A DNA stretch of 64,000 bases from DATARH01 sp963847345 (GCA_963847345.1 CAWJZU010000022.1:372001-436000); one strand, 5' to 3'. Shown: positions 10,260-20,040, counted from the stretch's first letter. Program-made: numbers and translations. Notes: generated by a model from the letters alone, not told the origin.

Positions 10260-10634
10260 TCAGCCCCGCTTCGGCTCGCGGCTGAGGCCCTGTTTCTTCA
10301 AGGCCGCGAGGTAGTCGCGCCAGCGCCTGTCGTGCTCGACGCCGAGCCGGTAGAGGTAATCCCAGGAAAAGATCCCGGTGTCGTGCAGATCGTCGAACTT
10401 GATGCGGACGGCGTAGTTGCCGACCGGCTCCAGATCGAGAATCCCGACATGGGCGCGCTCCGCGACGATGCGCTTTTCACCCGGGCCGTGCCCCTGCACC
10501 TCGGCCGACGGGCTCTCGACCCGCAGATACTCGGCCGGGAGGCTGAAGCGCTTACCGTCATCGAATTCGACATCGAGCCGCTTTTCGGCGCGCCTCAGCC
10601 GCAATTCGACCGGCCAGGGACCTCTCTCACTCAT
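10260..10634 (-). CDS. DUF971 / gamma-butyrobetaine hydroxylase-like N-terminal domain protein
   Basis: A 124-residue single-domain protein beginning MSERGPWPVELRLRR with an R(V/E)SPSAEVQGHG segment and VGNYAVRIKFDDLHDTGIFSWDYL, which are hallmarks of the DUF971 (GBBH-like_N) family. The domain in larger proteins binds zinc; stand-alone bacterial members have no settled function, although some are linked to Fe-S or chaperone functions. It sits between asnS and a Trm112-like gene on the same strand, a frequent alphaproteobacterial order. Confidence 0.85.
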   Translation of the reverse strand: MSERGPWPVELRLRRAEKRLDVEFDDGKRFSLPAEYLRVESPSAEVQGHGPGEKRIVAERAHVGILDLEPVGNYAVRIKFDDLHDTGIFSWDYLYRLGVEHDRRWRDYLAALKKQGLSREPKRG

Positions 10635-10643
10635 GCTGCCTGC

Positions 10644-10871
10644 TCAGGGCTCGCTCGGCGGCGGCAGCCGCGCCTGGCCCTTTTCGTCATCACGCAGCGG
10701 CCGCGCCTCGTCGACCAGCATGATCGGGATGCCGTCGCGGATCGGATAGGCGAGCCCGGCTTCCTCGCTGATCAGCTCCTGCGCGGCGCGGTCATATCGC
10801 AACAGCCCCTTGGTCAGCGGACAAACCAAGATTTCGAGCAGTTTCGGGTCGATGTCGGTGGGCTGTTCCAT
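10644..10871 (-). CDS. Trm112-family (UPF0434/YcaR-like) small protein
   Basis: A 75-residue protein with the family core LLEILVCPLTKGLLRYD, then LAYPIRDGIPIMLVDEAR. Trm112-like proteins are small partners or activators of methyltransferases; in bacteria the partner is usually unknown. It lies nine bases upstream (in transcription sense) of the DUF971 gene and 50 bases after the LON-domain gene, so the three are probably co-transcribed. Only the first cysteine of the usual zinc-binding set is present. Confidence 0.88.
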   Translation of the reverse strand: MEQPTDIDPKLLEILVCPLTKGLLRYDRAAQELISEEAGLAYPIRDGIPIMLVDEARPLRDDEKGQARLPPPSEP

Positions 10872-10921
10872 CGCCGCTCCGCCTGTTGCCTGGCCGCCCC
10901 GCCTCGCTGCAAGCGGCCGCG

Positions 10922-11617
10922 TCAGTGCCGGGTGCCGCTGTCCTCGTCGCCGGTTACCGGCTGGATCGCCGCCATCTCGACGAGGCCGATCAGCAGCGCC
11001 GCGCGCTGTTCAAGGTCGGCCGCTTCGAGCAGAGCCTGCTTCTCGTTCGGCGCGAACGGACAAGCGATCGCGATCGAGGCGATCAGCTGCTCGACCGGGG
11101 CCTTCTCGATTGCGCTCCAATCGGCGGAAAGCTGCCGCTGACCGAAAAAATTCTTCAGGCCGCGGATAAGGCGGGCGCGGTCGAATTGCGGCGCCTCGGG
11201 GATCTCACGGTCCCGCTCGAACGGCTTCCAATCCGGGATTACGCGGCGGTATCCGCTCAGCAACGGCAATTCCTCGACGATGCGGAACCGCGAAACGCCG
11301 GTCAGCGTGATCAGAAAGCGCCCGTCATCGGTCTCGGCGAACTGCGTGATGCGCCCAGCGCAGCCGACCGGGTAAACGGGCGGGTTCATTCCGCCGATTT
11401 GCTGCTCACCCGGCGGGTCGCGCGGCTGGATCATGCCGATCAGGCGCTCGCCGCCGAGCGCGTCGCGGGTCATCGCGAGATAGCGTGGCTCGAAGATATT
11501 GAGAGGCAGCCTCGCCCGCGGCAGCAGCAGCACGCCGGTGAGCGGAAAGATCGGCAGAGCCTCCGGCATTGCCGGGCGCTGCACGCGCTCCTCTCCGGTC
11601 TCTTGCAATTCGCTCAT
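10922..11617 (-). CDS. LON peptidase substrate-binding-domain protein
   Basis: A 231-residue protein made of the Lon N-terminal (PUA-like) domain only: LPIFPLTGVLLLPRARLPLNIFEPRY at the start and GCAGRITQFAETDDGRFLITLTGVSRF in the middle, without the ATPase or protease parts. Such proteins are thought to help recognise substrates for proteolysis, but no reaction is established. It is placed directly after ybbN on the same strand, a conserved alphaproteobacterial pairing. Confidence 0.9.
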   Translation of the reverse strand: MSELQETGEERVQRPAMPEALPIFPLTGVLLLPRARLPLNIFEPRYLAMTRDALGGERLIGMIQPRDPPGEQQIGGMNPPVYPVGCAGRITQFAETDDGRFLITLTGVSRFRIVEELPLLSGYRRVIPDWKPFERDREIPEAPQFDRARLIRGLKNFFGQRQLSADWSAIEKAPVEQLIASIAIACPFAPNEKQALLEAADLEQRAALLIGLVEMAAIQPVTGDEDSGTRH

Positions 11618-11672
11618 CCGGCGCCGCCCTTGTTCACCATTGGCCTGGCCATCGGCCTCCCGGCAATCGGGA

Positions 11673-12590
11673 TCACGAAAACATCAACGATGACAGCCGC
11701 CGCCGCGCGCTCAATGTCAGCGGATCGGTCGGCCCCATCGCCTCGAAAAACTTGACGAGCTGTTTGCGCGCCGCCTGCTCGTTCCACTCGCGGTCGCGCT
11801 TGAACAGGGTCAGCAGTTCGTCGACCGCTTCCTCGCGCTGACCGGCGCCGAACATCGCGGTCGCCAGCTCGAAGCGCGCCTCGTGGTCGTCCTCGTTCTG
11901 CTCGATGCGGGTGCGCAGCCCGCCGGCCGAGCCCATCGCCTTCTGCGCCTGCTCCGCCAGATCGAGGGCCGAGCGCGCCGCGGCGATCTCGGGGTTGCGC
12001 TCGGCGTCCTTCGGCACGCGATTGAGGATCTGCCGGGCCTCGTCGAGTTCGCCGCGCCCGACCATCGCGCGCACCAGCCCGGCGAGGGCCTCGGCGTTAT
12101 CGGGTTCGTGCTGGAGGACCTGCGAATAGATTGCCGCGGCGGTGCCGTGATCGCCGCCCTGTACGGCCGTCTTGGCCATCTCCATGGCCTCCTCCACCGG
12201 CGACGGCCCACCGCGCCCGCCGCCCAATCGCTGCACGAACTGCTTGATCTGGCTCTCCGGCACGGCGCCCACGAAACCGTCGACCGGACGCCCGTCCTTG
12301 AAGGCGTAGACCGCCGGAATCGACTGGATACGCATCTGCGTTGCGATTTCGGGGTTCTCGTCGATGTTCAGCTTGACCATGCGCACGGCGCCGTTGGCGG
12401 CGCGCACGACCTTTTCGAGAATCGGCCCGAGCTGCTTGCAGGGACCGCACCACGGCGCCCAAAAATCGACAATAACCGGTTGATCGAACGAGGCGTCGAC
12501 CACTTCGGCCATGAAGCTGGCTGTCGACACGTCCTTGACAAGCGCCGCGCCCTCGGCGGCTCCGCCGCCAATCAAGGGTTCATTCGCCAT
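11673..12590 (-). CDS. ybbN: Thioredoxin-like co-chaperone with TPR tail (YbbN/CnoX)
   Basis: A 305-residue cytoplasmic protein. An N-terminal thioredoxin fold (about residues 20-130) carries an intact WCGPC redox site at 47-51, and an alpha-helical TPR-like C-terminal half follows. The ATG at 12590 was preferred over the upstream in-frame start at 12647 because GGGGAGAA lies just before it. YbbN/CnoX protects proteins from oxidation and hands them to GroEL and DnaK. E. coli YbbN has lost the second active-site cysteine, whereas this one keeps both, so it may be redox-active. Confidence 0.9.
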   Translation of the reverse strand: MANEPLIGGGAAEGAALVKDVSTASFMAEVVDASFDQPVIVDFWAPWCGPCKQLGPILEKVVRAANGAVRMVKLNIDENPEIATQMRIQSIPAVYAFKDGRPVDGFVGAVPESQIKQFVQRLGGGRGGPSPVEEAMEMAKTAVQGGDHGTAAAIYSQVLQHEPDNAEALAGLVRAMVGRGELDEARQILNRVPKDAERNPEIAAARSALDLAEQAQKAMGSAGGLRTRIEQNEDDHEARFELATAMFGAGQREEAVDELLTLFKRDREWNEQAARKQLVKFFEAMGPTDPLTLSARRRLSSLMFS

Positions 12591-12702
12591 GCACTTTTCT
12601 CCCCGGAATTCCATCGGAAACATGGCGGCGGCGTGGCGCGATGACAAGCGTTAGACCCAATCGGCTCAGCGACGGAGCCCCGCATCGACGCGAAGCACCC
12701 GA

Positions 12703-13230
12703 TCATTGGTCCGGCGCCAATTCCTCCAGATCGACGATGCGGGCACGGTGGCCGCAGGCATCTATGAATAGGAGCAGATCGCCCGGCGCGATCGCGGTGG
12801 TACGGTCGTTGATCAGCGGGTGGTAGTTGAGCGGCTCGTGCTCCAGCATGCCTTTGTCGAGCACGACCGCGACCTGGTGCGCCGTGTCGTTCGCGAGCGC
12901 GAACGGCGTTACGCTGCCCGGCGCGATCCCCAGCACCTCCCGCAACAGCTCGGGACTGCCGAACGAGAAACGCGGCGCGCCGAGCCTGTCGGCCAAGCGC
13001 TTCAAATCGATGCGGCGTTCCTCAAGCGCAACGACGAGCCAAAGCCCGCCCTTGCGGTCCTTCAGGAACAGGCTTTTGCAATGCCCGCCGGGCAGGCTGC
13101 CGCGCAGTGCCGCCGCCTCGGCGACCGTAAAGACCGGCGGGTGCGTGTAGGTCCGGTGCGATATGCCAAGCGCATCGAATCGTGCGAACAGCTGATCAGG
13201 GGTCGTCAGGGTATTCGTCGGCGGCGGCAT
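12703..13230 (-). CDS. YbaK/ProXp-type aminoacyl-tRNA deacylase
   Basis: A 175-residue protein of the YbaK/ProRS-associated (INS-like) editing-domain family. It clears mischarged tRNA-Pro (for example Ala- or Cys-tRNA-Pro) in trans. Visible are the substrate-loop lysine segment GGHCKSLFLKDRKG and the GSVTPFALAND and LNYHPLINDRTTAI stretches typical of PrdX-like members. The ATG at 13230 is chosen because the domain starts there; the upstream extension is not protein-like. Which mischarged tRNA it edits is not readable here. Confidence 0.87.
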   Translation of the reverse strand: MPPPTNTLTTPDQLFARFDALGISHRTYTHPPVFTVAEAAALRGSLPGGHCKSLFLKDRKGGLWLVVALEERRIDLKRLADRLGAPRFSFGSPELLREVLGIAPGSVTPFALANDTAHQVAVVLDKGMLEHEPLNYHPLINDRTTAIAPGDLLLFIDACGHRARIVDLEELAPDQ

Positions 13231-13434
13231 GGCCGGACGATGCGGCGTGTCGCTGGCCTTTGCAAGCGCGCGCGTTGAGCAGAAAGCGCGGGGGTGAAAG
13301 AGCTTTTCCGAATTTTTTTGCCTCCGGTGCGCACGTAACACGCACATAATGCGGCCGAGCCAAATTCCCGGTTGCATCGGTCCCCTTCGCCTGCTGTCGT
13401 GTCCGACCGGTCCGCGAAACGGGAGAGCGGATTG

Positions 13435-14772
13435 ATGCGAGTTCATCGATTGATTTGCCGTTTCCTGTTCGCGCTTGGGGCGGGTGCGCCGCTGCTGGCA
13501 GGCTCAGCGGATCCGGTTCGGGCGCAACTCGGCACTATCGGTGGGCCTACCGGGCCGGCTATCGAGGAGCTGCCGCCACAGAGCGGCCGACCGAGTTCGC
13601 TCGACGAGCGGGGACGCGCGGAAAACGCTCTCGTCGCGGGTGATTGGCTGCTGTATCCGACCGCTTTCGCCGGCGGCATTTACGATTCCAATCCCGCCCA
13701 AGTCGCGCAGAACCCGCAAGCGAGCGGCGGCATCCGCCTTGTCCCGGCGATACTGGCCGAGAGAACGGCCGCCATCAGCAAGACCAGCCTTTACGCCATG
13801 ACCGACGCCCGCGTGTATGCGTTCGGAGACACGCAGGGCGTTGACGCTGTCGCGGCCCGGCTCGGCGCAATCCAGGATTACCAGCCTGCGGACAGCTGGG
13901 TCCTTCATGCGCAAGGCGACTACACGCGTCAGCGCGATGTCTTTAGCACGCTGGGCGTCACTCACAGCCTGTCGTCGCTCAACCCCACCGGCGTCGGTGT
14001 CGTGCCGACGCAGCAGCCGACCACCTACAACCAGTTCACCGGCACTGCAGCAGTGCTGAAACGGTTCAGCAGCGCGTTCGTCAGTCTCGGCGGCTCGACA
14101 GTCGGCATCCTATACAATCAGCCGAGCGGTACCGTGCCGCCCCCCAGCGGCGTCATCTTTACGGCAGTCACGCGCGGCGGGATATGGGTTACTCCCGATG
14201 TCTACACCTTCGTGTCCGGCGCGGTCGACAAGCGCAATTGGGATAGCTCGTCGTTGAATTCCTCGGGGTTTCGCACGCTTGTCGGTCTCGGCTCGGATCA
14301 GATTGGGCTGTTGCGCGGCGAAATCTACGGGGGCTATCAGCAGGAGAGCTTCGATTCGGGGGCGATCGGTATGGTCGGCGGCTCGGCATATGGCGGCCAC
14401 CTCGAATATTCCCCGATCCCGAAGCTGACGCTGCGGGCCGGCGCCGACCGAACGATCGGCGCGTCGCTGCTCGGGGCAGCCCCGGCGACCTCGGTAGGAA
14501 CCGCTTCGCTTGTCACGAGCTTGCTTGGACAGATCGTTTATGCCCCGTTTCCGGAATGGGAGTGGAGCGGGCGCGGCGGCTATGTGCGGGCAGCCTACAT
14601 CGATACGTCGCAGCGCGATAATGGCTGGACATTAGGCACGACGCTCACTTACAGCATTTGGCAAAGTTTCGGCCTATCCCTCGACTACCAGCACCTTGCG
14701 CTGAACTCGAACGTGCCGGATCAGGGCTTCACCCGTGATGTCGTTACCTTCGGCATCTCCTACAAATACTGA
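13435..14772 (+). CDS. Outer-membrane beta-barrel protein (BBP2-like, exopolysaccharide-associated)
   Basis: A 445-residue exported protein. A signal peptide covers about residues 1-31 (cleavage near VRAQ). A long region rich in alternating polar/hydrophobic beta strands follows, and the protein ends in an aromatic residue after ISYKY, as expected for BAM-inserted barrels. It resembles the putative beta-barrel porin 2 group often found with exopolysaccharide genes in alphaproteobacteria, where it may form an outer-membrane passage. It overlaps or abuts the next gene, an O-antigen-ligase-type protein, which supports a polysaccharide role. The 204 bases upstream are a divergent promoter region with the deacylase gene. 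Confidence 0.8.
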   Translation: MRVHRLICRFLFALGAGAPLLAGSADPVRAQLGTIGGPTGPAIEELPPQSGRPSSLDERGRAENALVAGDWLLYPTAFAGGIYDSNPAQVAQNPQASGGIRLVPAILAERTAAISKTSLYAMTDARVYAFGDTQGVDAVAARLGAIQDYQPADSWVLHAQGDYTRQRDVFSTLGVTHSLSSLNPTGVGVVPTQQPTTYNQFTGTAAVLKRFSSAFVSLGGSTVGILYNQPSGTVPPPSGVIFTAVTRGGIWVTPDVYTFVSGAVDKRNWDSSSLNSSGFRTLVGLGSDQIGLLRGEIYGGYQQESFDSGAIGMVGGSAYGGHLEYSPIPKLTLRAGADRTIGASLLGAAPATSVGTASLVTSLLGQIVYAPFPEWEWSGRGGYVRAAYIDTSQRDNGWTLGTTLTYSIWQSFGLSLDYQHLALNSNVPDQGFTRDVVTFGISYKY

Positions 14773-16921
14773 CCTGTCCCCGGGGCATTTGAGACCCGCA
14801 GCGCTCACCGTGGCCGCCGCAGTGCAAACCACGGTTGCGGCGCGCCGAACCGGCAGCATCGATTATTTGATCTTCTGGCTGTTTGTCGCCGGGCTCGCCT
14901 GGGTTCCGTTGTGGCACGGCAGCAACGAGCCGATCGCCTGGGGCATCAACGCGATGCTCTTCCCCGGACTCGCGGTCTTGTACGAGGCGGGCCTGATGCG
15001 GCGCGGCAAACCGCATCCGGTCGGGCTTCGAAACATCCTGCTCCCGGCGTCGCTGTTTCTGGCGCTCGCGCTGTGGATCGGGTTGCAGAACGCAACGGAC
15101 CCGTTCGCCGATGCCGCCAACCCAGCCTGGAAGATGGCTGGCGAAGTCGTCGGGTCGACGCTGCCCGGCAGCATCAGCGTCAATCGCGATCTGACCGCGG
15201 CGGCCCTGCTTCGCCTGATCACCGGCGCCAGCGTGTTCTGGCTCGCGCTGCAGCTCTGTCGTGACCCAGGCCGCGCCCGGGCTCTCGTCAGGGCACTCGC
15301 GCTGATTGCCGCCGCGTATGCCGCTTATGGGCTGATCGCGGCAAAAACCGGATGGCTTCGGATGCCGGACATGCCGCAAGGCGGGGCCGTGTCGGCGACA
15401 TTTATCAACCCCGATTCCTATGCCGCCTTCGCCGGGATCGGGTTTCTCGCAACGATCCAAATTTTCTTCTGGATGTGTCGACGTTACGGGATCGGCGTCC
15501 GGAGCACTCCCCGAACGCAGGCGGCGGCGTTGATCGAGATGACCGGCCGTGGCGGTGCGCCGGTTCTGGCCGGCGGCTTCATAATCCTGGCCGCGCTTCT
15601 TCTCACGGGGTCACGCGGCGGTGTCGCCGCGACTGGGCTCGCGGTTGTCGCGTTGGTCCTGATCGCCCGGCGCAACGGCGTTAGACGCAACGCGGTGTCG
15701 TGGCCCGTGCTGCTCCTCGGGCTCGTCTTTATCGGAGGAACCGTGCTTCTGTTTAGCACGGCGCTCGCCGACAAACTCGCCCGCGCCGGTTTCGTCGATC
15801 CCAACCGGCTCGCGGCCTATCGCCTGACATTGCAGTCGATCGCCGATCGGCCCTGGTTCGGCTGGGGCTACGGTACGTTCGTCGACGTCTTTCCGATGTA
15901 TCGCGATGGCTCGATCTCCGGGTCCGGCACATGGAGCCAAGCGCACAATACCTATCTCGAAGCGATGCAAGGGCTCGGGATCGTATTCGGGTCGATCTTC
16001 ATCATGCTTTTCATGCTTCTCATCGTTCGTTGCTCAAGACGCGCCAAGGCGCGTCATGAGAACGCCATGGTGCCGGGTCTCGCGGTCGCCGCCACTATTC
16101 TCGTCGGCGCCCACGCGGCGATCGATTTTAGCCTGCAAATTCAAGCCGTTGCGTTGAATTTTGCGGCGCTGCTCGGCGCTGGCCTCGCGCAGGCGAAAAG
16201 CTCAAGAGTTTCTGTCGAGGACCGATCGGCAGGCCCGGCGGACGGCGCCGTCGCCCAGCCGGTTTTGATACACGAGGGCTGGCAGACGCGGTTGACGGCC
16301 TTCGTGGTCTCGGCGTTGTGCGGATGCGCCGCATTGCAGGGATTCGACCTCGCGCGTTCCGCGGCGCGGGTACCGGACAGTAGCAATACGGAGCTCGTCG
16401 ACGGAACGGCCGGCGAGGTTGGACGAGGTTGGCTTGGCATTCCCGGTCTCGGCCGCTCGGCGTTCTATCTGCCATTGGCGCAAATCGCCTCGATCGATTC
16501 TGGAACCGGAGAGCAACGCGAGGCTGAATTGAACGCCGTTTTGGCCGTGCGCCCGCTTTCGTCGCAGGCCTGGCTTTCTCTTGCCATTTTCCGGCTGGTC
16601 GCTCGCGAGCCGCCGGCAAGGATTGTCGCGGCGTTGCGGCTGTCCTGGGTGACCGGGCCGAACGAGAGCAGCTTGCTTTGGCAACGCGGCGTTTTCGGCT
16701 TGGCGATGTGGGATTTGCTGCCGGCCGACGCGCGCGAATGGACGACGCGCGACATGGCCCGCGCTATACGCGAAGAGCTTGTCACTGATCGTCAGGCGAA
16801 GGCGCTTACCGGCATGTTCGGCACCAAATCGGCTGATAACCGGGCGCAGATGCGCGCGCTGCTCGAAAGACAGGGCCTGCGACCGGCCGATCTCGCGCGC
16901 ATAGGCTTGCCGGCCGAGTGA
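14738..16921 (+). CDS. O-antigen ligase/polymerase-type (Wzy/WaaL) membrane protein
   Basis: About 727 residues with roughly 12 membrane segments in the first ~500, followed by a soluble C-terminal part of about 200 residues. The large periplasmic loop before the last helices carries RPWFGWGYGTF and SQAHNTYLEAMQGLG, the conserved O-antigen ligase (PF04932) H-N-x-x-L-E signature. It either polymerises repeat units or ligates glycan to an acceptor. The ATG at 14738 overlaps the barrel gene by 35 bases; a downstream GTG at 14810 is an alternative. It is separated from the main polysaccharide locus but probably serves the same or a second glycan. Confidence 0.85.
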   Translation: MSLPSASPTNTDLSPGHLRPAALTVAAAVQTTVAARRTGSIDYLIFWLFVAGLAWVPLWHGSNEPIAWGINAMLFPGLAVLYEAGLMRRGKPHPVGLRNILLPASLFLALALWIGLQNATDPFADAANPAWKMAGEVVGSTLPGSISVNRDLTAAALLRLITGASVFWLALQLCRDPGRARALVRALALIAAAYAAYGLIAAKTGWLRMPDMPQGGAVSATFINPDSYAAFAGIGFLATIQIFFWMCRRYGIGVRSTPRTQAAALIEMTGRGGAPVLAGGFIILAALLLTGSRGGVAATGLAVVALVLIARRNGVRRNAVSWPVLLLGLVFIGGTVLLFSTALADKLARAGFVDPNRLAAYRLTLQSIADRPWFGWGYGTFVDVFPMYRDGSISGSGTWSQAHNTYLEAMQGLGIVFGSIFIMLFMLLIVRCSRRAKARHENAMVPGLAVAATILVGAHAAIDFSLQIQAVALNFAALLGAGLAQAKSSRVSVEDRSAGPADGAVAQPVLIHEGWQTRLTAFVVSALCGCAALQGFDLARSAARVPDSSNTELVDGTAGEVGRGWLGIPGLGRSAFYLPLAQIASIDSGTGEQREAELNAVLAVRPLSSQAWLSLAIFRLVAREPPARIVAALRLSWVTGPNESSLLWQRGVFGLAMWDLLPADAREWTTRDMARAIREELVTDRQAKALTGMFGTKSADNRAQMRALLERQGLRPADLARIGLPAE

Positions 16922-17036
16922 TCCCGGGCGTCGCCGGTTCGCCGGCTCGTGCGAACCTCCCCCAAACTTTTTGCTTCAAACGGGAAAGGCCGGTATCGTT
17001 CGAGCAACACCTCCCGATCCTTTAGCGGCTTCGCAG

Positions 17037-17786
17037 ATGATGAAAACGGTATGGAGGCTACGCGTCCTGCAGCGGGCCGGCGCCGCAACGATGGTGGCTC
17101 TTTTTGCCTGTATGCTGCTTGCCGATGCCGCACCCGGCGCCGGGATCGGCTCTCCGGTGATCGTCGTAAACACCGTCACCGGGAGTCTCAAAGCGCAAGA
17201 ACCCCGAGAATTGCGTGTCGGCGTCGACGTGTTTGCCGACGAAATCGTCAAGACCGCCGCGAAAAGCGTCGCCCGCATTGTTTTCGAGGATCAAACAAAG
17301 CTCGAAATTGGTCCCTTGTCCGAGGTGGTGCTCGACCGCTTCGTCTATGATCCGAACCGGTCGGACTCCGAAATGGCGGTTTCGATCGCCAAAGGGATAG
17401 CCCGTTTTACGACTGGCGTGCTGCGGCACGATAGCTACACAATCAAGACTCCAACCGCGACGATCGGCGTTCGCGGCACCATCCTGACCCTGCGCACCGA
17501 CGCGAGCGGCACCTCGGTTTATGTCGCCGACGGCTCGGTGACGGTCGCGGCGAACGGGGTCACGGTCGTGGTCAATGCCGGGCAGGCGACATCCGTTCCG
17601 GTCGGCGGAATACCGTCCCCGCCAGTAGACGCCCCCTCGCCGCCATCCGACGTTACCGCAATGCAGGCACTGCTGTGGGATGCGACAACACCCGGAATAA
17701 TCACGTCGCTGACAACACTCGGTACCGGCACCCCGGTCGTGATCCAGAACAACTGTGTCAGCCAAAGCAGCAGCACATGCAATTAG
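17037..17786 (+). CDS. FecR-domain secreted protein
   Basis: A 249-residue exported protein: signal peptide about residues 1-32, then a FecR-like beta-rich domain including TPTATIGVRGTILTLRTD and VYVADGSVTVAANG, and a Pro-rich linker with a short C-terminal tail ending in CVSQSSSTCN. Stand-alone FecR-domain proteins next to CHASE2 cyclases are common in proteobacteria and are thought to act as periplasmic partners. The next gene is such a cyclase 35 bases downstream, so a sensory pair is likely. The two tail cysteines could form a disulfide. Confidence 0.87.
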   Translation: MMKTVWRLRVLQRAGAATMVALFACMLLADAAPGAGIGSPVIVVNTVTGSLKAQEPRELRVGVDVFADEIVKTAAKSVARIVFEDQTKLEIGPLSEVVLDRFVYDPNRSDSEMAVSIAKGIARFTTGVLRHDSYTIKTPTATIGVRGTILTLRTDASGTSVYVADGSVTVAANGVTVVVNAGQATSVPVGGIPSPPVDAPSPPSDVTAMQALLWDATTPGIITSLTTLGTGTPVVIQNNCVSQSSSTCN

Positions 17787-17820
17787 ACTGAGGTCGCTGC
17801 TCACGTTCCCCTTGTTGCCG

Positions 17821-20040
17821 ATGAATGCGCTCGCTTTTCTTCGCCGAGGCGGGTTGTATCTGCTTCCCGTTTCGATCCTGCTGCTGGCAGTCGCGGCGCG
17901 CATCGCTGCTCCGGACCTTCTCGATCGCGGCGCGCTGGTCGTCTTTGACCTCTATCAGCGGGCTGCGCCTCGCGAGACCGGCAACCTGCCGATCCGCATC
18001 GTCGACATTGATGATTCGAGCCTGAAAGAGCTTGGACAATGGCCTTGGCCGCGCGGCATGATCGCCAAGCTGATCGATCATTTGCGCGAGGCCGGCGCGT
18101 CGGTTATTGGGTTCGACATCGATTTTGCCGAACCGGATCGCACCTCGCCGCAAATGCTGGTGCCGTTGCTGGCGCAGAACGGCCTGTCCTCCGAGGATAC
18201 GGCAAAGCTGCTGGCAAGCGTTCCGGATCCCGATGCCCATCTGGCCAAGACGATGAGTTCGATGCCGGTCGTCACCGGGTTCATCCTGAGCGATCGGGGA
18301 AGCGAGCGCCTACCCGCCGAGAAGGCTGGCTTCGCATTTATCGGCAACGACCCGCTCAGTCGTGTCCCAAGTTTTTCGCGGGCGATCCCGAACCTTCCCG
18401 AGTTCGAGGCGGCCGCGGCCGGAAACGGCTTTCTCAATCAGTACCTCGATTGGGACAACGTGGTCCGGCGTGTCCCGCTCGTCCTGAAGCTCGGCGACAA
18501 GCCCTACCCGTCGCTGGTCGCCGAAATGCTTCGGATCGCGGCCGAGGCGCACAGCTACGTTGGCCGTGGCGCCGGCGCCCAGGCCCAGACGAGCTTCGGC
18601 GCCAATACCGGAATGACCGACCTGCGCATCGGTCCGCTGGTTATACCGACGGATGCCGCCGGCCGGGTCGCCGTCCATTTCGCGCCACCACCGCCCAATT
18701 TATATGTCTCCGCGAAAGACATACTGGCCGGCACGTTCGAACGTTCATTGATCGACGGCAACATGGTCCTGGTCGGAACGTCGGCGACCGGGGTGATCAA
18801 CGATCGCCAGGCGACGCCGCTCGCCCCGAACGTTCCGGGGGTCGAGGTTCACGCGCAACTGATCGAACAGATCCTGCTGGGCGACTATCTTGTCCGCCCG
18901 GATTGGGCGATCGGCGCGGAAACCTTGTTTGCGCTGCTGGTCGGCGCCGGGTTGATCTGGCTACTCCCGAGGATCGGCGCACTGCCCAGCGCGGCGGTGG
19001 GGCTATTCGCGGTCACCACGGCCGTCGCGGCCTCCTGGCTTTTGTACCAAAAGGCAAACCTGCTGATCGACCCGATATACCCAAGCTTGGTGTTAATCGT
19101 TGTGTATATTGTAGCGACGCTGCTCGGCTATCTGCGGACGGAGACGCAGCAGCGTGAAATCCGCCACGCCTTTTCCCGATATATGTCTCCACATTACGTG
19201 GCCGAGCTCGCGCGCCATCCGGAAAAGCTCTCCCTCGGCGGTGAAATGCGGGTCATGACGATCATGTTCTGTGACATCAGGGGCTTTACGACCCGCGCGG
19301 AAGGTATGGATGCGCAAACTCTGACCCATTTCATAAATCAGTTTTTGTCGCCGATGACAGAGATCATCACTCAGCATAAGGGCACAATCGATAAGTATAT
19401 CGGCGACTGCATCATGGCATTCTGGAACGCGCCGCTAGAGGATCCCGACCATGCCAGAAACGCGGTGCAGGCAGTCCAGGAAATGCGTCGCGCGCTTATC
19501 GATCTGAATCGGAAATGGGAAACCGAAGCAGCCGACGCTGGCAAGAAGTTCTCCCCGGTACAAATCGGCATCGGCCTCAACACCGGCGAATGCGTTGTCG
19601 GCAATTTCGGGTCAATGCAGCGCTTCGATTACTCACTGCTGGGTGATCCGGTGAACCTTGCTTCGCGGCTCGAAGGACTGGGCAAGGTGTACGGCATCGA
19701 CTTCATCATCGGTGAGGAAACCGCCGCCCGGCTCAACGACCCCGATCTGATTGAAGTCGATGTCGTATCGGTCAAGGGCAAGTCCCAAGCCAGCCGCATA
19801 TATACGATCCCACCGGAACAGGTCGCCGCGCACGACGCGCTTCAGCAACATCAAGCCTTGCTGTCCGCATACCGGCACCAGGAATGGAGCACGGCGTTGA
19901 GCTTGCTGAACAGCGGCAGTTTGGCCGTACTGCGGCACCTGACCCCGGTTTACGACCTTTACAAACAGCGGATCGCACAGTTTCAGATCGAACCACCGCC
20001 GTCGAATTGGGATGGCGTGTTTGCGGCACAGGAGAAATAG
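17821..20040 (+). CDS. CHASE2-domain adenylate/guanylate cyclase
   Basis: A 739-residue inner-membrane signalling enzyme. An N-terminal membrane anchor is followed by a periplasmic CHASE2 sensor (about residues 30-350, with IRIVDIDDSSLKELGQWPWPR) and then two to three membrane helices. A cytoplasmic class III cyclase domain follows with both metal-binding Asp motifs, FCDIRGFT and KYIGDCIMAFW. The Lys in IDKYIGD fits adenine recognition, so cAMP is the more likely product. The start at 17821 is the first ATG before the anchor. It is paired with the FecR-domain gene upstream; the signal sensed is unknown. Confidence 0.92.
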   Translation: MNALAFLRRGGLYLLPVSILLLAVAARIAAPDLLDRGALVVFDLYQRAAPRETGNLPIRIVDIDDSSLKELGQWPWPRGMIAKLIDHLREAGASVIGFDIDFAEPDRTSPQMLVPLLAQNGLSSEDTAKLLASVPDPDAHLAKTMSSMPVVTGFILSDRGSERLPAEKAGFAFIGNDPLSRVPSFSRAIPNLPEFEAAAAGNGFLNQYLDWDNVVRRVPLVLKLGDKPYPSLVAEMLRIAAEAHSYVGRGAGAQAQTSFGANTGMTDLRIGPLVIPTDAAGRVAVHFAPPPPNLYVSAKDILAGTFERSLIDGNMVLVGTSATGVINDRQATPLAPNVPGVEVHAQLIEQILLGDYLVRPDWAIGAETLFALLVGAGLIWLLPRIGALPSAAVGLFAVTTAVAASWLLYQKANLLIDPIYPSLVLIVVYIVATLLGYLRTETQQREIRHAFSRYMSPHYVAELARHPEKLSLGGEMRVMTIMFCDIRGFTTRAEGMDAQTLTHFINQFLSPMTEIITQHKGTIDKYIGDCIMAFWNAPLEDPDHARNAVQAVQEMRRALIDLNRKWETEAADAGKKFSPVQIGIGLNTGECVVGNFGSMQRFDYSLLGDPVNLASRLEGLGKVYGIDFIIGEETAARLNDPDLIEVDVVSVKGKSQASRIYTIPPEQVAAHDALQQHQALLSAYRHQEWSTALSLLNSGSLAVLRHLTPVYDLYKQRIAQFQIEPPPSNWDGVFAAQEK

